From Alphaproteobacteria bacterium (lineage in GTDB: Bacteria > Pseudomonadota > Alphaproteobacteria > GCA-2731375), in NCBI GenBank assembly GCA_030746635.1, contig JASLMH010000009.1:1-50764 (forward strand): DNA of 50,764 bases, in the 5' to 3' direction. The position numbers and the translations under genes are program-made. Shown here piece by piece: positions 7,515 to 15,180 of the stretch (position 1 is the stretch's first letter; every line of letters starts with the position of its first letter). A model generated the notes under the pieces. It was not told the origin of the DNA, ran no database searches, and was given only the letters and a program-made list of their open reading frames with translations.

Positions 7515-8501
7515 ATGAAACGATTGGATGACGACCTCGCGAAGCTGGCGCGGCGATATGCCCGTTTCGCTTCGGTGGAAGCCCGGGATTCCTCACCGAG
7601 TTACGAACGGCTGGCCAGGCAGGTGGCGCAATCCAATGAGCTTCTCGAGTTCATTGCGGCACTTCCCCCGGAACGACAGCAGCCGAACCTGTTCCTGGCG
7701 GCCCTCCGCGCCACGGGCGAGCTTCCCCACGGCAACGGTGCACTCGAGGAAATCATTCGCCTGAATGGTGAACGGGTGCGCCAGGTCATGCTGACGCACG
7801 CCACGCAAACCAACGAACCTTCACGCTGCGCGGTTCTGTTGCCCGCCCTGGCGACGTTGCCGCAGCCGCTCGCGCTATTGGAAGTCGGCGCTTCGGCCGG
7901 GCTTTGTCTGCTGCCGGATCGATATGCCTATGACTACGACGGCATCCGGATTTCCCCATCGGGCGAAGGGAATGCCCCGGCACCCGTGTTCCCTTGCACC
8001 GTCAATCGGCATACCCCGGTTCCGCAACGGAATATCGATGTCGCGTGGCGCGCGGGCCTCGACCTCAATCCACTCGACGTGCACGCCGCCGCCGACATGT
8101 CATGGTTGCGGACGCTTGTCTGGCCGGAACATCATGATCGTGCGAGCCGGTTGAATGCGGCGATCGAAGTTGCCCGGTCCGACCCGCCCCGGGTGGTCAA
8201 GGGCGATTTGCGCGGCGACCTGCCGGCGCTCGCCGCGACCGCGCCGAAGGAAGCGACCCTCGTCGTCTACCACACGGCGGTCCTGGGTTATCTGCGCGAA
8301 CAGGCCGATCGCAGCAACTTCGCCGCCATGGTTCGAGGGCTCGGCGCGGTCTGGATCAGCAATGAAGCACCCTTCGTGTTCCCGGAATTAGCCAAGAACG
8401 CGGCAGCCGCGCCATCGCCCGATATGTTCCTGCAAGCCGTCGACGGTGTTCCGGTGGCCTGGTCGGGACCGCACGGCCAATCCCTGCACTGGTTTGGATA
8501 A
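7515..8501 (+). CDS. DUF2332 family protein
   Basis: 328 aa. The overall pattern matches the DUF2332 family: an N-terminal helical region (RYARFASVEARDSSPSYERLA), a central LLEVGASAGLCLLPDRYAYDY segment, a later ATLVVYHTAVLGYL strand and a C-terminal WSGPHGQSLHWF end. The EVGASAGL segment resembles motif I of Rossmann-like methyltransferases, so a SAM-dependent activity is possible, but no function is established for the family. GGGGAGG lies 8 nt before ATG 7515. No operon partner: the next gene starts 125 nt downstream on the same strand. Confidence 0.8.
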   Translation: MKRLDDDLAKLARRYARFASVEARDSSPSYERLARQVAQSNELLEFIAALPPERQQPNLFLAALRATGELPHGNGALEEIIRLNGERVRQVMLTHATQTNEPSRCAVLLPALATLPQPLALLEVGASAGLCLLPDRYAYDYDGIRISPSGEGNAPAPVFPCTVNRHTPVPQRNIDVAWRAGLDLNPLDVHAAADMSWLRTLVWPEHHDRASRLNAAIEVARSDPPRVVKGDLRGDLPALAATAPKEATLVVYHTAVLGYLREQADRSNFAAMVRGLGAVWISNEAPFVFPELAKNAAAAPSPDMFLQAVDGVPVAWSGPHGQSLHWFG

Positions 8502-8626
8502 CGTGGGTCGATTCGACCTATAGTGTTTCGCAGTCGACGGACGAGGTCCGCGAAGGGTCATGGCGGGCGGTTCCCGGGCCGGCCGGTGCTTCCGGCGATT
8601 AACCTGGCAACGAAGGTAAGTGGCGT

Positions 8627-10573
8627 ATGACGCAGTATCCCGAGCTCTTTCGCCCCGGCCGGATCGGCGCGCTGGAAATACCCAACCGCATCGTCTTCGC
8701 CGCCACCTCCTCCGAGTTGGCCGATGGCGACGGCCTGGTCACCGACGACATGATCGCCTTCTACGCCGAGCGCGCCCGCGGCGGCACCGGCCTGATCGTG
8801 GTCGAGGCGACCTATGTGGAGCAGGCGGGCAAGCGCCTCAAGCACAACGCCATGCTGCACGACGATGGCTGCATCCCGGGCATGCGCAAGCTGGTCGCGG
8901 CGGTGCACGCGGCCGGCGCCCGCATCGCGGTGCAGCTGAACCACGGCGGCCGCGAGAGCATTCCCGAGGTCTCCGGCTCGCCGCCGCTGGCACCATCGCC
9001 GCTGCCATCGGGCTACACCGCCGTCGGCGCGGCGGTGGTACCGCGAGAGCTGACCCTGGCGGAGATCGAGCGCATCGTCGGGCGCTTCGCCGAGGCCGCG
9101 ATGCGGGCTCGCGAGGCCGGCTTCGATGCCGTCGAGATCCACGGCGCGCATGGCTATCTGGTCGGCCAGTTCCTCTCGCCGGCCTGCAACAAGCGGCAGG
9201 ACCGCTACGGCCACGACACGGCCGGCCGGGCCCGTTTCGGGGTCGAGCTGGTGGAGGCGATCAAGGCGCGGCTCGGCGCCGGCTTTCCGGTGATTTTCCG
9301 GATGAACGCACGCGATCACGTGCCCGGTGGCCTGGAGCTCGAGGAAGCGGTCGAGATCGCGGCCCTGTTCGAGGCCGCCGGCGCCGACGCCATCAGCGCC
9401 TCGGGCGGTCTGCACGCCTCGCGCCCCTACATGATCATTCCGGGCATGGCCATCGGGCACGGCTGTTATGCCGATTGCAGCGCCGCCATGCGTCAAAGGG
9501 TCGGCATTCCGGTGATGACCGTCGGCCGCATCAACACGCCGGAGATCGCCGAGGGCATCCTCGAACGGGCCGAGGCGGACTATATCTGCCTGAGCCGCCC
9601 GCTGATCGCCGATCCGTACTTCGCCGCCAAGGCGCGGGCGGGCGAGGCGGCGCGGATCGCCCCCTGCATCGCCTGCAACGAGTGCATCGCCACGGTTCAT
9701 CTGCACAAGGGGCTGGCCTGTACCGTCAACCCGATGGTCAGCCGCGAGCTGGAGTTGCAGCCGCTGCTGGCGCGGCGGCCGACGCCGAAGCGGCTGGCCG
9801 TCATCGGTGGCGGTGCCGCCGGCATGGCGGCGGCGATCACCGCCGCCGAGCGGGGCCACGCCGTGCACCTGTTCGAGAAACAAAGCCGCCTGGGCGGTCA
9901 GCTGACCCTGGCCCACCGACCGCCGCACCGCGAGGAGATCGAGCGGCTGCTGGACTATTTCCGCGCCGAAGTCGCCCGCCTCGATATCGAGGTGAGCCTC
10001 AATGCCAGCCCCTCTGCCGACGCCGTCCGTGCCCTCGGGGCGGATGCGCTGATCGTCGCCATCGGCGCCGAGCCGGTGCTGCCCAGCGTGCCCGGAGCCG
10101 AGCTGGCGCACGTCCTGCAGGGCTGGCGCGTGCTCGCCGGACTGGAAACGCCGGGCCCGAACTGCGTCGTGGTCGGCGGCGGGCTGGTCGGCGTCGAGGT
10201 CGCCGACATGCTGGCCGACGGGGGTCGCAAGGTCGTCCTGGTGGCGCGCTCCGAGCTCCTGAAAAAGGCGGTGCATGCCGACCGGGTCCACTACCTCGAT
10301 CGCGTGGACAGCTTCGGCATCGAGGTGATGTCCCACACGCAGGTCCTGGAGATCCGGCCCGGCGAGGTCGTGCTGGAGCCGGAGAACCGGCTGCGGCGAA
10401 CCCTGGGCGGCGTCGACAGCGTGATCTACTGCATGGGCTACCATCGGCGGGAAGCCGAGGCCGAGGGCTATCGAGACGTCGGCATCCCGGTGCACTACGT
10501 CGGTGACGTGCTCGGCTCGCGCAAGTTCTTCCAGGCGATCGAGGAGGGCACCCTGGCGGCTCTCGAGATCTAG
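8627..10573 (+). CDS. FadH/TMADH-like NADH:flavin oxidoreductase (OYE barrel + Fe-S + NAD(P) domain)
   Basis: 648 aa. Residues about 1-335 are an old-yellow-enzyme FMN barrel (RIGALEIPNRIVFA start; HGAHGYLVGQFLSP with downstream NKRQDRYG). Next comes a 4Fe-4S Cys cluster beginning CIACNEC (Cys 347, 350, 353, then a Cys 13 residues on). The last third is an FAD/NAD(P)-binding pair of Rossmann domains (AVIGGGAAGMAAA near 390; CVVVGGGLVGVEVADM near 520). This three-part architecture is shared by 2,4-dienoyl-CoA reductase and trimethylamine dehydrogenase. Electrons would flow NAD(P)H to FAD to 4Fe-4S to FMN to an unsaturated carbonyl substrate. The first Cys spacing is C-x2-C-x2-C, one residue shorter than in E. 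coli FadH. Substrate unknown. Confidence 0.9.
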   Translation: MTQYPELFRPGRIGALEIPNRIVFAATSSELADGDGLVTDDMIAFYAERARGGTGLIVVEATYVEQAGKRLKHNAMLHDDGCIPGMRKLVAAVHAAGARIAVQLNHGGRESIPEVSGSPPLAPSPLPSGYTAVGAAVVPRELTLAEIERIVGRFAEAAMRAREAGFDAVEIHGAHGYLVGQFLSPACNKRQDRYGHDTAGRARFGVELVEAIKARLGAGFPVIFRMNARDHVPGGLELEEAVEIAALFEAAGADAISASGGLHASRPYMIIPGMAIGHGCYADCSAAMRQRVGIPVMTVGRINTPEIAEGILERAEADYICLSRPLIADPYFAAKARAGEAARIAPCIACNECIATVHLHKGLACTVNPMVSRELELQPLLARRPTPKRLAVIGGGAAGMAAAITAAERGHAVHLFEKQSRLGGQLTLAHRPPHREEIERLLDYFRAEVARLDIEVSLNASPSADAVRALGADALIVAIGAEPVLPSVPGAELAHVLQGWRVLAGLETPGPNCVVVGGGLVGVEVADMLADGGRKVVLVARSELLKKAVHADRVHYLDRVDSFGIEVMSHTQVLEIRPGEVVLEPENRLRRTLGGVDSVIYCMGYHRREAEAEGYRDVGIPVHYVGDVLGSRKFFQAIEEGTLAALEI

Positions 10574-10828
10574 TGGGAGGAGTCCGACATATCGCGGCCA
10601 TTGCAGAAAACTTGACTCATGGACATGCTTCGAGACGGGCGCTCCGCGCCCTCCCCGGCATGAGGAGCACTTCAACCGGAGGAGAGCCGCCGGCGTGTCT
10701 CGAAGGACGCATGGGACAAGTCATGCCCTTCGCATCTTGGTATAAGGCGGACAAATAGTCGGCTTCGGGTCATCTTTCCCCGTTCGGGGAATTGACCGGC
10801 CATCGAAACCATGAGGAGTTATCGAACC
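10574..10828. other. 255-nt intergenic region
   Basis: Contains the palindromic repeat at 10624-10713 and, at 10776-10791, a compact hairpin (TTCCCC-GTTC-GGGGAA) 38 nt before the SDR start. The hairpin has no T-run, so it is not a standard terminator. The ribosome site of the SDR gene (GAGGAG) is at about 10811-10818. Confidence 0.5.
10624..10713. repeat. Alphaproteobacterial palindromic intergenic element
   Basis: The outer arms are TCGAGAC (10630-10636) and GTCTCGA (10697-10703), each extended by an imperfect CATGC/GCATG end. Inside the left arm is a perfect GGGCGC-tcc-GCGCCC hairpin (10637-10651). The words CTTCGAGACGGGCGC, CATGAGGAG and TCTCGAAGGAC are typical of a REP-like element found in many copies between genes of rhizobial and related genomes (recalled knowledge). 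It may act as an mRNA-stabilising or terminating structure after the FadH-like gene. Confidence 0.7.
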
Positions 10829-11593
10829 ATGAAACCCGTCTGCCTGGTAATTGGTGCCGGCGCCGGTATCGGCGGCAATGTCGGAAAGCGCTTCGCCCAA
10901 GAGGGCTATCACGCCGTCCTCTGTCGACGCACCGACCAGGAAGGCCTGAACGGCTTGGTGGCAAGCATCGAGAGCGACGGCGGGTCGGCGTCCGGCTTCC
11001 TGCTCAACGCCATCGACGCCGACAGCATCGAGGGGCGGGTGGCCGCCATCGAGGCCGATATCGGTCCGATCGAAGTCGTGGTTTTCAATCTGGGCGCCCA
11101 AATCGGTGACCGGGCGTTGGCGGACACCTCCTACAAGGCATTCGAGATGGGCTGGCGACTCGCCACCTTTGCCTTGTTTCGCGTCGCGTCGACCGTCTGC
11201 CCGCTGATGGAGGAACGTGGCAAGGGCACGATCCTGGTCACCTCGGCGACGGCGGCGGTGCGCGGGAACAGCGGCCAGCACTCCCATGCGGCGGCCATGG
11301 GCGGACGACGCATGCTGTGTCAGACCCTCAACGCGGAGTTCGGACCGAAAGGCATTCACATCGCCCATATCCTGATCGACGGCGCGGTGGATGCGCCCGA
11401 TACCTTGGGCAAGATGCTCGGCCCGGAGCGCTTCCAGCAGCTCAGGGAAACGCGCGGCCTGGAACATGATGGGCTGATGCTGCCGGCCAGGATCGCCGAT
11501 ACCTATTTCCACCTGGCCCAACAACATCGATCGACCTGGACCCACGAAATCGACATGCGGTCGTTTTCCGACATGCCGTGGTGGAACCACTAG
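10829..11593 (+). CDS. Atypical short-chain dehydrogenase (SDR) lacking the catalytic Tyr/Lys
   Basis: 254 aa. The N-terminal nucleotide-binding turn is GAGAGIGGNVGKRF, followed by an NLGAQ segment (NAG equivalent) and the catalytic Ser strand ILVTSATAAVRGNS. Where classical SDRs have YxxxK, this protein reads HAAAM, so both catalytic Tyr and Lys are missing. It retains an EFGPKGIHIAHILIDGAVD segment typical of a divergent SDR subgroup. It may bind NAD(P)(H) without classical oxidoreductase chemistry, or use other residues. ATG 10829 is preferred because GAGGAG lies 10 nt upstream; an ATG at 10811 would start inside that site. Stands alone between the palindromic element and an exosortase substrate. 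Confidence 0.8.
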   Translation: MKPVCLVIGAGAGIGGNVGKRFAQEGYHAVLCRRTDQEGLNGLVASIESDGGSASGFLLNAIDADSIEGRVAAIEADIGPIEVVVFNLGAQIGDRALADTSYKAFEMGWRLATFALFRVASTVCPLMEERGKGTILVTSATAAVRGNSGQHSHAAAMGGRRMLCQTLNAEFGPKGIHIAHILIDGAVDAPDTLGKMLGPERFQQLRETRGLEHDGLMLPARIADTYFHLAQQHRSTWTHEIDMRSFSDMPWWNH

Positions 11594-11690
11594 AAGTGAT
11601 CGCTCAGTAGGTTGTCCGCTCGATCCGAGCCGCCGGGACGCGCCGCCCGGCACCGCAACGACGTGGTGGTGGATGGCGAGGGCGTGGGCT

Positions 11691-11729
11691 GATATCGTGG
11701 AATAGAAACGCCGGTTTGAAGATATCGTG
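11691..11729. promoter_or_regulatory. Two direct repeats upstream of the exosortase-substrate gene
   Basis: GATATCGTG occurs at 11691-11699 and again at 11721-11729, exactly 30 bp apart (about three helical turns) and 60-100 nt before the start at 11792. Same-face tandem sites of this kind often bind an activator or repressor. The protein that would bind is unknown, and chance recurrence cannot be excluded. Confidence 0.3.
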
Positions 11730-11791
11730 TGCCGGGTGCAACGAGTGGCGTCGGTGGTGGGCTCGGTTCGAGTTGTAGGGGAGCGTCAGGA

Positions 11792-12406
11792 ATGAAAAGT
11801 CTGCGTTGGATCTGTTGTGTGATTTCGTTTTTTGCGTGGCAAAGTCCGGCCCACGCCGTGGTCATAGACTTTCTCAACATCAACAATGCCTTCGGCACCT
11901 TGGGCGTGCTGGGTCAGATCAACACCCGGACGAATCCCTATGGCGGCACCATGGAAATTGCGACGGGTATCAATCTGCAAACCGAGGCCGGCGCGGCGAC
12001 TGCGGGCGACCTGACCGTTACCGGCGGCGCGGGGTTCATCCTGAACTTCGCCCAGACCGTATCGTCGGTGCGGGTGCGCTTCAGTGACAACAAGGACCTC
12101 AATCAGCGGTATCTGAGGTCCTACGACACCAACATTACCTTCGCCGCGCCGATCCCGCCGGAAATCGGCCTGACCTCGCTGACGGTAACGAGTCCCACGC
12201 CGGGAGCGGGCAACGATTTCTTTGACCTGACGTTGAGCGATCCGACGATCCGTGCCGTCCGGGTCACCTCCGGTAGCGCCTACCATTGGGCGGTCAACGA
12301 AATCGAGTTCGATTTCGTGTCCATTCGCGAGCCCGCCACCTCGGCCCTATTCGGCCTCGGCCTGCTCGGCCTGGCGGCGGCAAGACGCGGACGACGGCCG
12401 GCCTGA
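11792..12406 (+). CDS. PEP-CTERM-type exosortase-sorted secreted protein
   Basis: 204 aa. A signal peptide (WICCVISFFAWQSPAHA) is followed by a beta-rich domain of about 160 residues with many Thr/Gly/Asn. The C-terminal sorting signal has three parts: REPATS, a hydrophobic helix (ALFGLGLLGLAAA) and a basic end (RRGRRPA). This is the PEP-CTERM architecture recognised by exosortase, which cleaves near the Pro motif and releases or anchors the protein at the surface, usually with exopolysaccharide. The motif is EPA rather than strict PEP. No exosortase gene is in the window. The ATG was chosen for the signal peptide that follows; upstream codons are not signal-like. Its stop is 8 nt from the end of the convergent PLP-enzyme gene. 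Confidence 0.8.
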   Translation: MKSLRWICCVISFFAWQSPAHAVVIDFLNINNAFGTLGVLGQINTRTNPYGGTMEIATGINLQTEAGAATAGDLTVTGGAGFILNFAQTVSSVRVRFSDNKDLNQRYLRSYDTNITFAAPIPPEIGLTSLTVTSPTPGAGNDFFDLTLSDPTIRAVRVTSGSAYHWAVNEIEFDFVSIREPATSALFGLGLLGLAAARRGRRPA

Positions 12407-12414
12407 TCCTCTGC

Positions 12415-13368
12415 CTACGGGCCGCCGTCCTTGTAGAGGTCCGTGCTCAAATACTTGAGGCCCGAATCGCACATCACCGTGACGACGGTCGCCTCCGGTC
12501 CGAGCCGCCTGGCGACCTTCAACGCGGCGACCAGGTTGCCGCCGGTGGAGGTGCCGGCGAACAGCGCGTCCGAGGGGGCCAGCCGCCGGGTCATCTGCTT
12601 GGCCTCGGCCGTCGAGACGGTGGCGATGTCATCGACCAGGCCCGGCGCCCACAACGGCACCACGAAGCCGGCGCCGATGCCCTCGATCTTGTGGGCGCCC
12701 GTCTCCCGGCCGGACAGCACGGCGGACTCGCTCGGCTCGACCGCGACGATTTGGATATCGGGGTTCCTTTCGCGCAGGCTCTCGGCCACGCCGCGCAACG
12801 ACGCCGCCGTGCCGACGCTCTGCACGAAGGCGTCGACCTTGCCTTCCGTCTGCCGCCAGATCTCGTCACCCATGGCCCGGTAGGCGATCAACTGATCGGC
12901 GTTATTGAGCTGATCCGTCCAGAACCCGGCCGTGCGTTGGCGGATCTGGCGCGCGGTCTCGATCATGTCGCGGATCAGCCCTTCGTCGATGCCGCCGTCG
13001 ACGCTGTCGACCAGGGTCAGCTCGGCGCCCAGGGCCCGCATATGGTCCCGCTTCTCGAGGCTGAACGCCTCCGAGGTCACCACATGCAGCGGATGGCCCT
13101 TTGCCCGACAGACCAAGGCCAGCGACACACCGGTGCTGCCGCCGGAATACTCGACGACCTCGCCGCCGTGTCGCAGCCGCCCGTCCGCCTCGGCCGCTTC
13201 GATCATGGCCAGGGCCGCCCGGTCCTTCATGCTGCCGGTCGGGTTCTCGCTCTCGATCTTCAGGAGGACGCGGGCGCCATCGCCGGGAACCAGGCCGCGC
13301 AACCGGATCAATGCTGTCGCCCCGATCCGCTCGAGGATCGATGCATGGATGGGTTCGTCGTGCGGCAT
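12415..13368 (-). CDS. Cysteine-synthase-family PLP-dependent enzyme
   Basis: 317 aa. It has the fold-type II PLP signature: ENPTGSMKDRAA with the Schiff-base Lys at about residue 48, EYSGGSTGVSLA (substrate loop), and a GTSTGGN phosphate-binding loop near the C-terminal third. This is close to O-acetylserine sulfhydrylase (CysK) or a related beta-replacing enzyme, which would make cysteine or a similar amino acid in the cytoplasm. There is no CBS domain, so it is not a typical cystathionine beta-synthase. ATG 13368 has GGAGG 8 nt upstream. It lies directly after the RBBP9-like gene on the same strand (23-nt gap), so the two are probably co-transcribed, divergent from the LysR gene. Confidence 0.88.
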   Translation of the reverse strand: MPHDEPIHASILERIGATALIRLRGLVPGDGARVLLKIESENPTGSMKDRAALAMIEAAEADGRLRHGGEVVEYSGGSTGVSLALVCRAKGHPLHVVTSEAFSLEKRDHMRALGAELTLVDSVDGGIDEGLIRDMIETARQIRQRTAGFWTDQLNNADQLIAYRAMGDEIWRQTEGKVDAFVQSVGTAASLRGVAESLRERNPDIQIVAVEPSESAVLSGRETGAHKIEGIGAGFVVPLWAPGLVDDIATVSTAEAKQMTRRLAPSDALFAGTSTGGNLVAALKVARRLGPEATVVTVMCDSGLKYLSTDLYKDGGP

Positions 13369-13391
13369 GGTGGGAACCTCCGGGAGGGCGG

Positions 13392-13973
13392 TCATGGTCG
13401 GGGCGGCACCTGCCGCCGCAGAAAATCGGCCAGAACGGCCAGCCCGCGCGGCCAGGGACCACAGCCGGTCTCGACCGAAATGTGGCCCATCGCCCCGACG
13501 CACAGGTAGTCGCTGCCCCAGCCGCGGGCGAAATGCCGCGCCCGTTCGGCGCTGACGAAGAAATCGTCGGTGCTGGCCACGACGATGCTCGGGAAGGGGA
13601 AGCGCGGCAGCGGCATGGGGGCGAACGGCTGCACCACTTCGAACCCCGGCCTTTCCTGGTCGACGTCGCCGGGCGCCACCAGCATCGCCGCCGCCACGGC
13701 CGGCATCGGACCGGCGATTTGTCCGCGCCGGCTCCGCTCCACCCAATGGGCGACCAGCACGCAACCCAGGCTATGGGCCACCAGGACAGCAGGTTTCCGG
13801 CAGGCCGCCAGGTAACGGTCCAATACCGACAGCCAGCCATCGAGGTCGGGGCGGTCCCAATTCGCCTGCTCGACCACCCTGCCATCGGCGACCTCGTGCC
13901 GCCACAGCGACTGCCAATGTCCCTCCGCCGGTGGGCCGATCCCCGGCACCATGAGAAAGCTGTATTGGTCCAT
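13392..13973 (-). CDS. RBBP9/YdeN-family alpha/beta hydrolase
   Basis: 193 aa, the usual size of the RBBP9-like (DUF1234, YdeN) serine hydrolases. It shows MVPGIGPPAEGHWQSLW at the N-terminus and the nucleophile elbow VAHSLGCVLV. The acid residue is in the VASTDDFF segment and the catalytic His in GAMGHIS. Substrates of bacterial members are mostly unknown. First of a two-gene unit with the PLP enzyme; the start codon faces the LysR gene across a short (about 95 nt) divergent promoter region, so that regulator is a likely controller. Confidence 0.85.
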   Translation of the reverse strand: MDQYSFLMVPGIGPPAEGHWQSLWRHEVADGRVVEQANWDRPDLDGWLSVLDRYLAACRKPAVLVAHSLGCVLVAHWVERSRRGQIAGPMPAVAAAMLVAPGDVDQERPGFEVVQPFAPMPLPRFPFPSIVVASTDDFFVSAERARHFARGWGSDYLCVGAMGHISVETGCGPWPRGLAVLADFLRRQVPPRP

Positions 13974-14021
13974 GCCGCCTCGTTTCGCCCCGCCGTCGCC
14001 GGCACCATTTCGGCCGCTACA

Positions 14022-14039
14022 ATTAATTGGTCAATAAAT
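14022..14039. promoter_or_regulatory. Possible LysR-type operator, overlapping an alternative LysR start
   Basis: ATTAATTG-gt-CAATAAAT is a near-perfect inverted repeat (7 of 8 positions) in the divergent region between the RBBP9-like hydrolase and the LysR gene. It is AT-rich and sits where an autoregulatory LysR site is expected. It overlaps an upstream ATG (14038), which favours the later start at 14068. Confidence 0.35.
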
Positions 14040-14067
14040 GAACCGAAAGACGTATGGTTGCGCCGCG

Positions 14068-14982
14068 ATGGTGCGAAATCGATCCATTAACTGGGATGAC
14101 CTGCGGGTCTTTCTGGCGGTCTTCCGATCGCGGTCCCTGCGCGGCGCCGCCCGCCTGCTGGGGCTCAATCATGCCACGGTGAACCGCCGGCTGCGCGCCC
14201 TGGAAGCCGGTCTCGGCAGCAAGCTGTTCGACCGGACACGGCACGGCTTCTTCCCGACCCAGGCGGGCGAGGACCTGCTCGACGGGGCGGAGCGGGTCGA
14301 GGACGAGCTGTTCAAGGTCCAGCGGGAACTTGCCGGACGCGATGCCGACCTCGACGGCGTCGTGAAGGTCAGCCTGCCCCATGCCGTCATGCGCGGCTTC
14401 CTGGCGGCCGATTTGTGTGCCTTCTCGCGGCGCTACCCGGGCATCGATCTCGACCTCGACCTGACGGATTTGTTCTCCGATCTGACCCGCCTGGAGGCGG
14501 ATGTCTCGATCCGCATGGCCCACGAGGTGACCGACGACGTGGTGGGCCGACGGTTGGTCCGGTATGCCAAGACGATCTACGCGGCCCCCGAAGTGGCGAA
14601 AACACTCGATCCGACGTCCGGCGTTCCCGATGAAGAGCGGATCTGGCTCGGCTGGCACGGCGGCGATGGCGATGTGTCCTGGGTCCGCGGCACCTCCTAT
14701 CCGCACCTGCCGGCGCGGCACAACCTGCCGAACCACGCCCTGCAGCTGGAAATGGCCCGGGCCGGCCTGGGACTGACCATGCTGCCCTGCTTTCTGGGGG
14801 ACCGGGAACCGGGCCTGGTCCGGGTGCCGGGTGCGGTACCGATGCCGGACCGCAGTATCTGGTTGTTGTTGCGCACCGATCTGCGCCGCATGGCCCGCGT
14901 CCGCGCCTTCGTCGACTTCATCGCCGCCGCCATCCTCGACCACCGGGATTTGCTGGAAGGACGGAGCCGGGACGACACTTAG
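14068..14982 (+). CDS. LysR-family transcriptional regulator
   Basis: 304 aa from ATG 14068; an alternative start at 14038 adds ten residues and overlaps a palindrome. The N-terminal winged helix-turn-helix reads INWDDLRVFLAV, RSLRGAARLLGLNHATVNRRLRALE, then GSKLFDRTRHGFFPTQAGE. A periplasmic-binding-like effector domain covers residues about 90-300. Members bind upstream of divergent genes and respond to a small co-inducer. The target here is probably the RBBP9-like hydrolase and PLP enzyme just upstream on the other strand. The effector is unknown. Confidence 0.88.
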   Translation: MVRNRSINWDDLRVFLAVFRSRSLRGAARLLGLNHATVNRRLRALEAGLGSKLFDRTRHGFFPTQAGEDLLDGAERVEDELFKVQRELAGRDADLDGVVKVSLPHAVMRGFLAADLCAFSRRYPGIDLDLDLTDLFSDLTRLEADVSIRMAHEVTDDVVGRRLVRYAKTIYAAPEVAKTLDPTSGVPDEERIWLGWHGGDGDVSWVRGTSYPHLPARHNLPNHALQLEMARAGLGLTMLPCFLGDREPGLVRVPGAVPMPDRSIWLLLRTDLRRMARVRAFVDFIAAAILDHRDLLEGRSRDDT

Positions 14983-15118
14983 TGGGCGCCTTTTTCCGAC
15001 CGCAATTCGCCGGGCGCATCCATCGGCGAGCCCGCTACCGTCGGAGACCTTTACACATTTTTGGCGAAATTCAGCGGCGCGTGATCGCTAAGTCATTGAT
15101 TTTGTTTGAATGGGAAAG

Positions 15119-15134
15119 TTGGCATGACTTTTGC
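15119..15134 (+). promoter_or_regulatory. Sigma-54 type (-24/-12) promoter
   Basis: TTGGCATGACTTTTGC fits the sigma-54 consensus TGGCAC-N5-TTGC: GG at -24 and GC at -12 with the required 10 nt between. It lies about 47 nt before the start of the TLDc exosortase substrate. RpoN with the PrsK/PrsR system is reported to drive PEP-CTERM genes in other proteobacteria (recalled knowledge), so the fit is biologically sensible. Upstream activator sites were not identified. Confidence 0.55.
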
Positions 15135-15180
15135 GTGTATAGGAATCGGGAAGGTATGCGAACGGGGAATGGAGGAAACC

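Noticed and set aside
7258-7518. 86-codon plus-strand frame before DUF2332
   Set aside because: Atypical composition, no ribosome site, and lies over a repeat relic.
8558-10675. 705-codon minus-strand open frame over the FadH-like gene
   Set aside because: Antisense of a high-GC gene. Composition is low-complexity and no motif fits, while the plus frame has all catalytic motifs.
11640-11792. Sigma-54 promoter upstream of the first exosortase substrate
   Set aside because: GG and GC dinucleotides occur but never with the required 10-nt spacing in a TGGCAC-like context.
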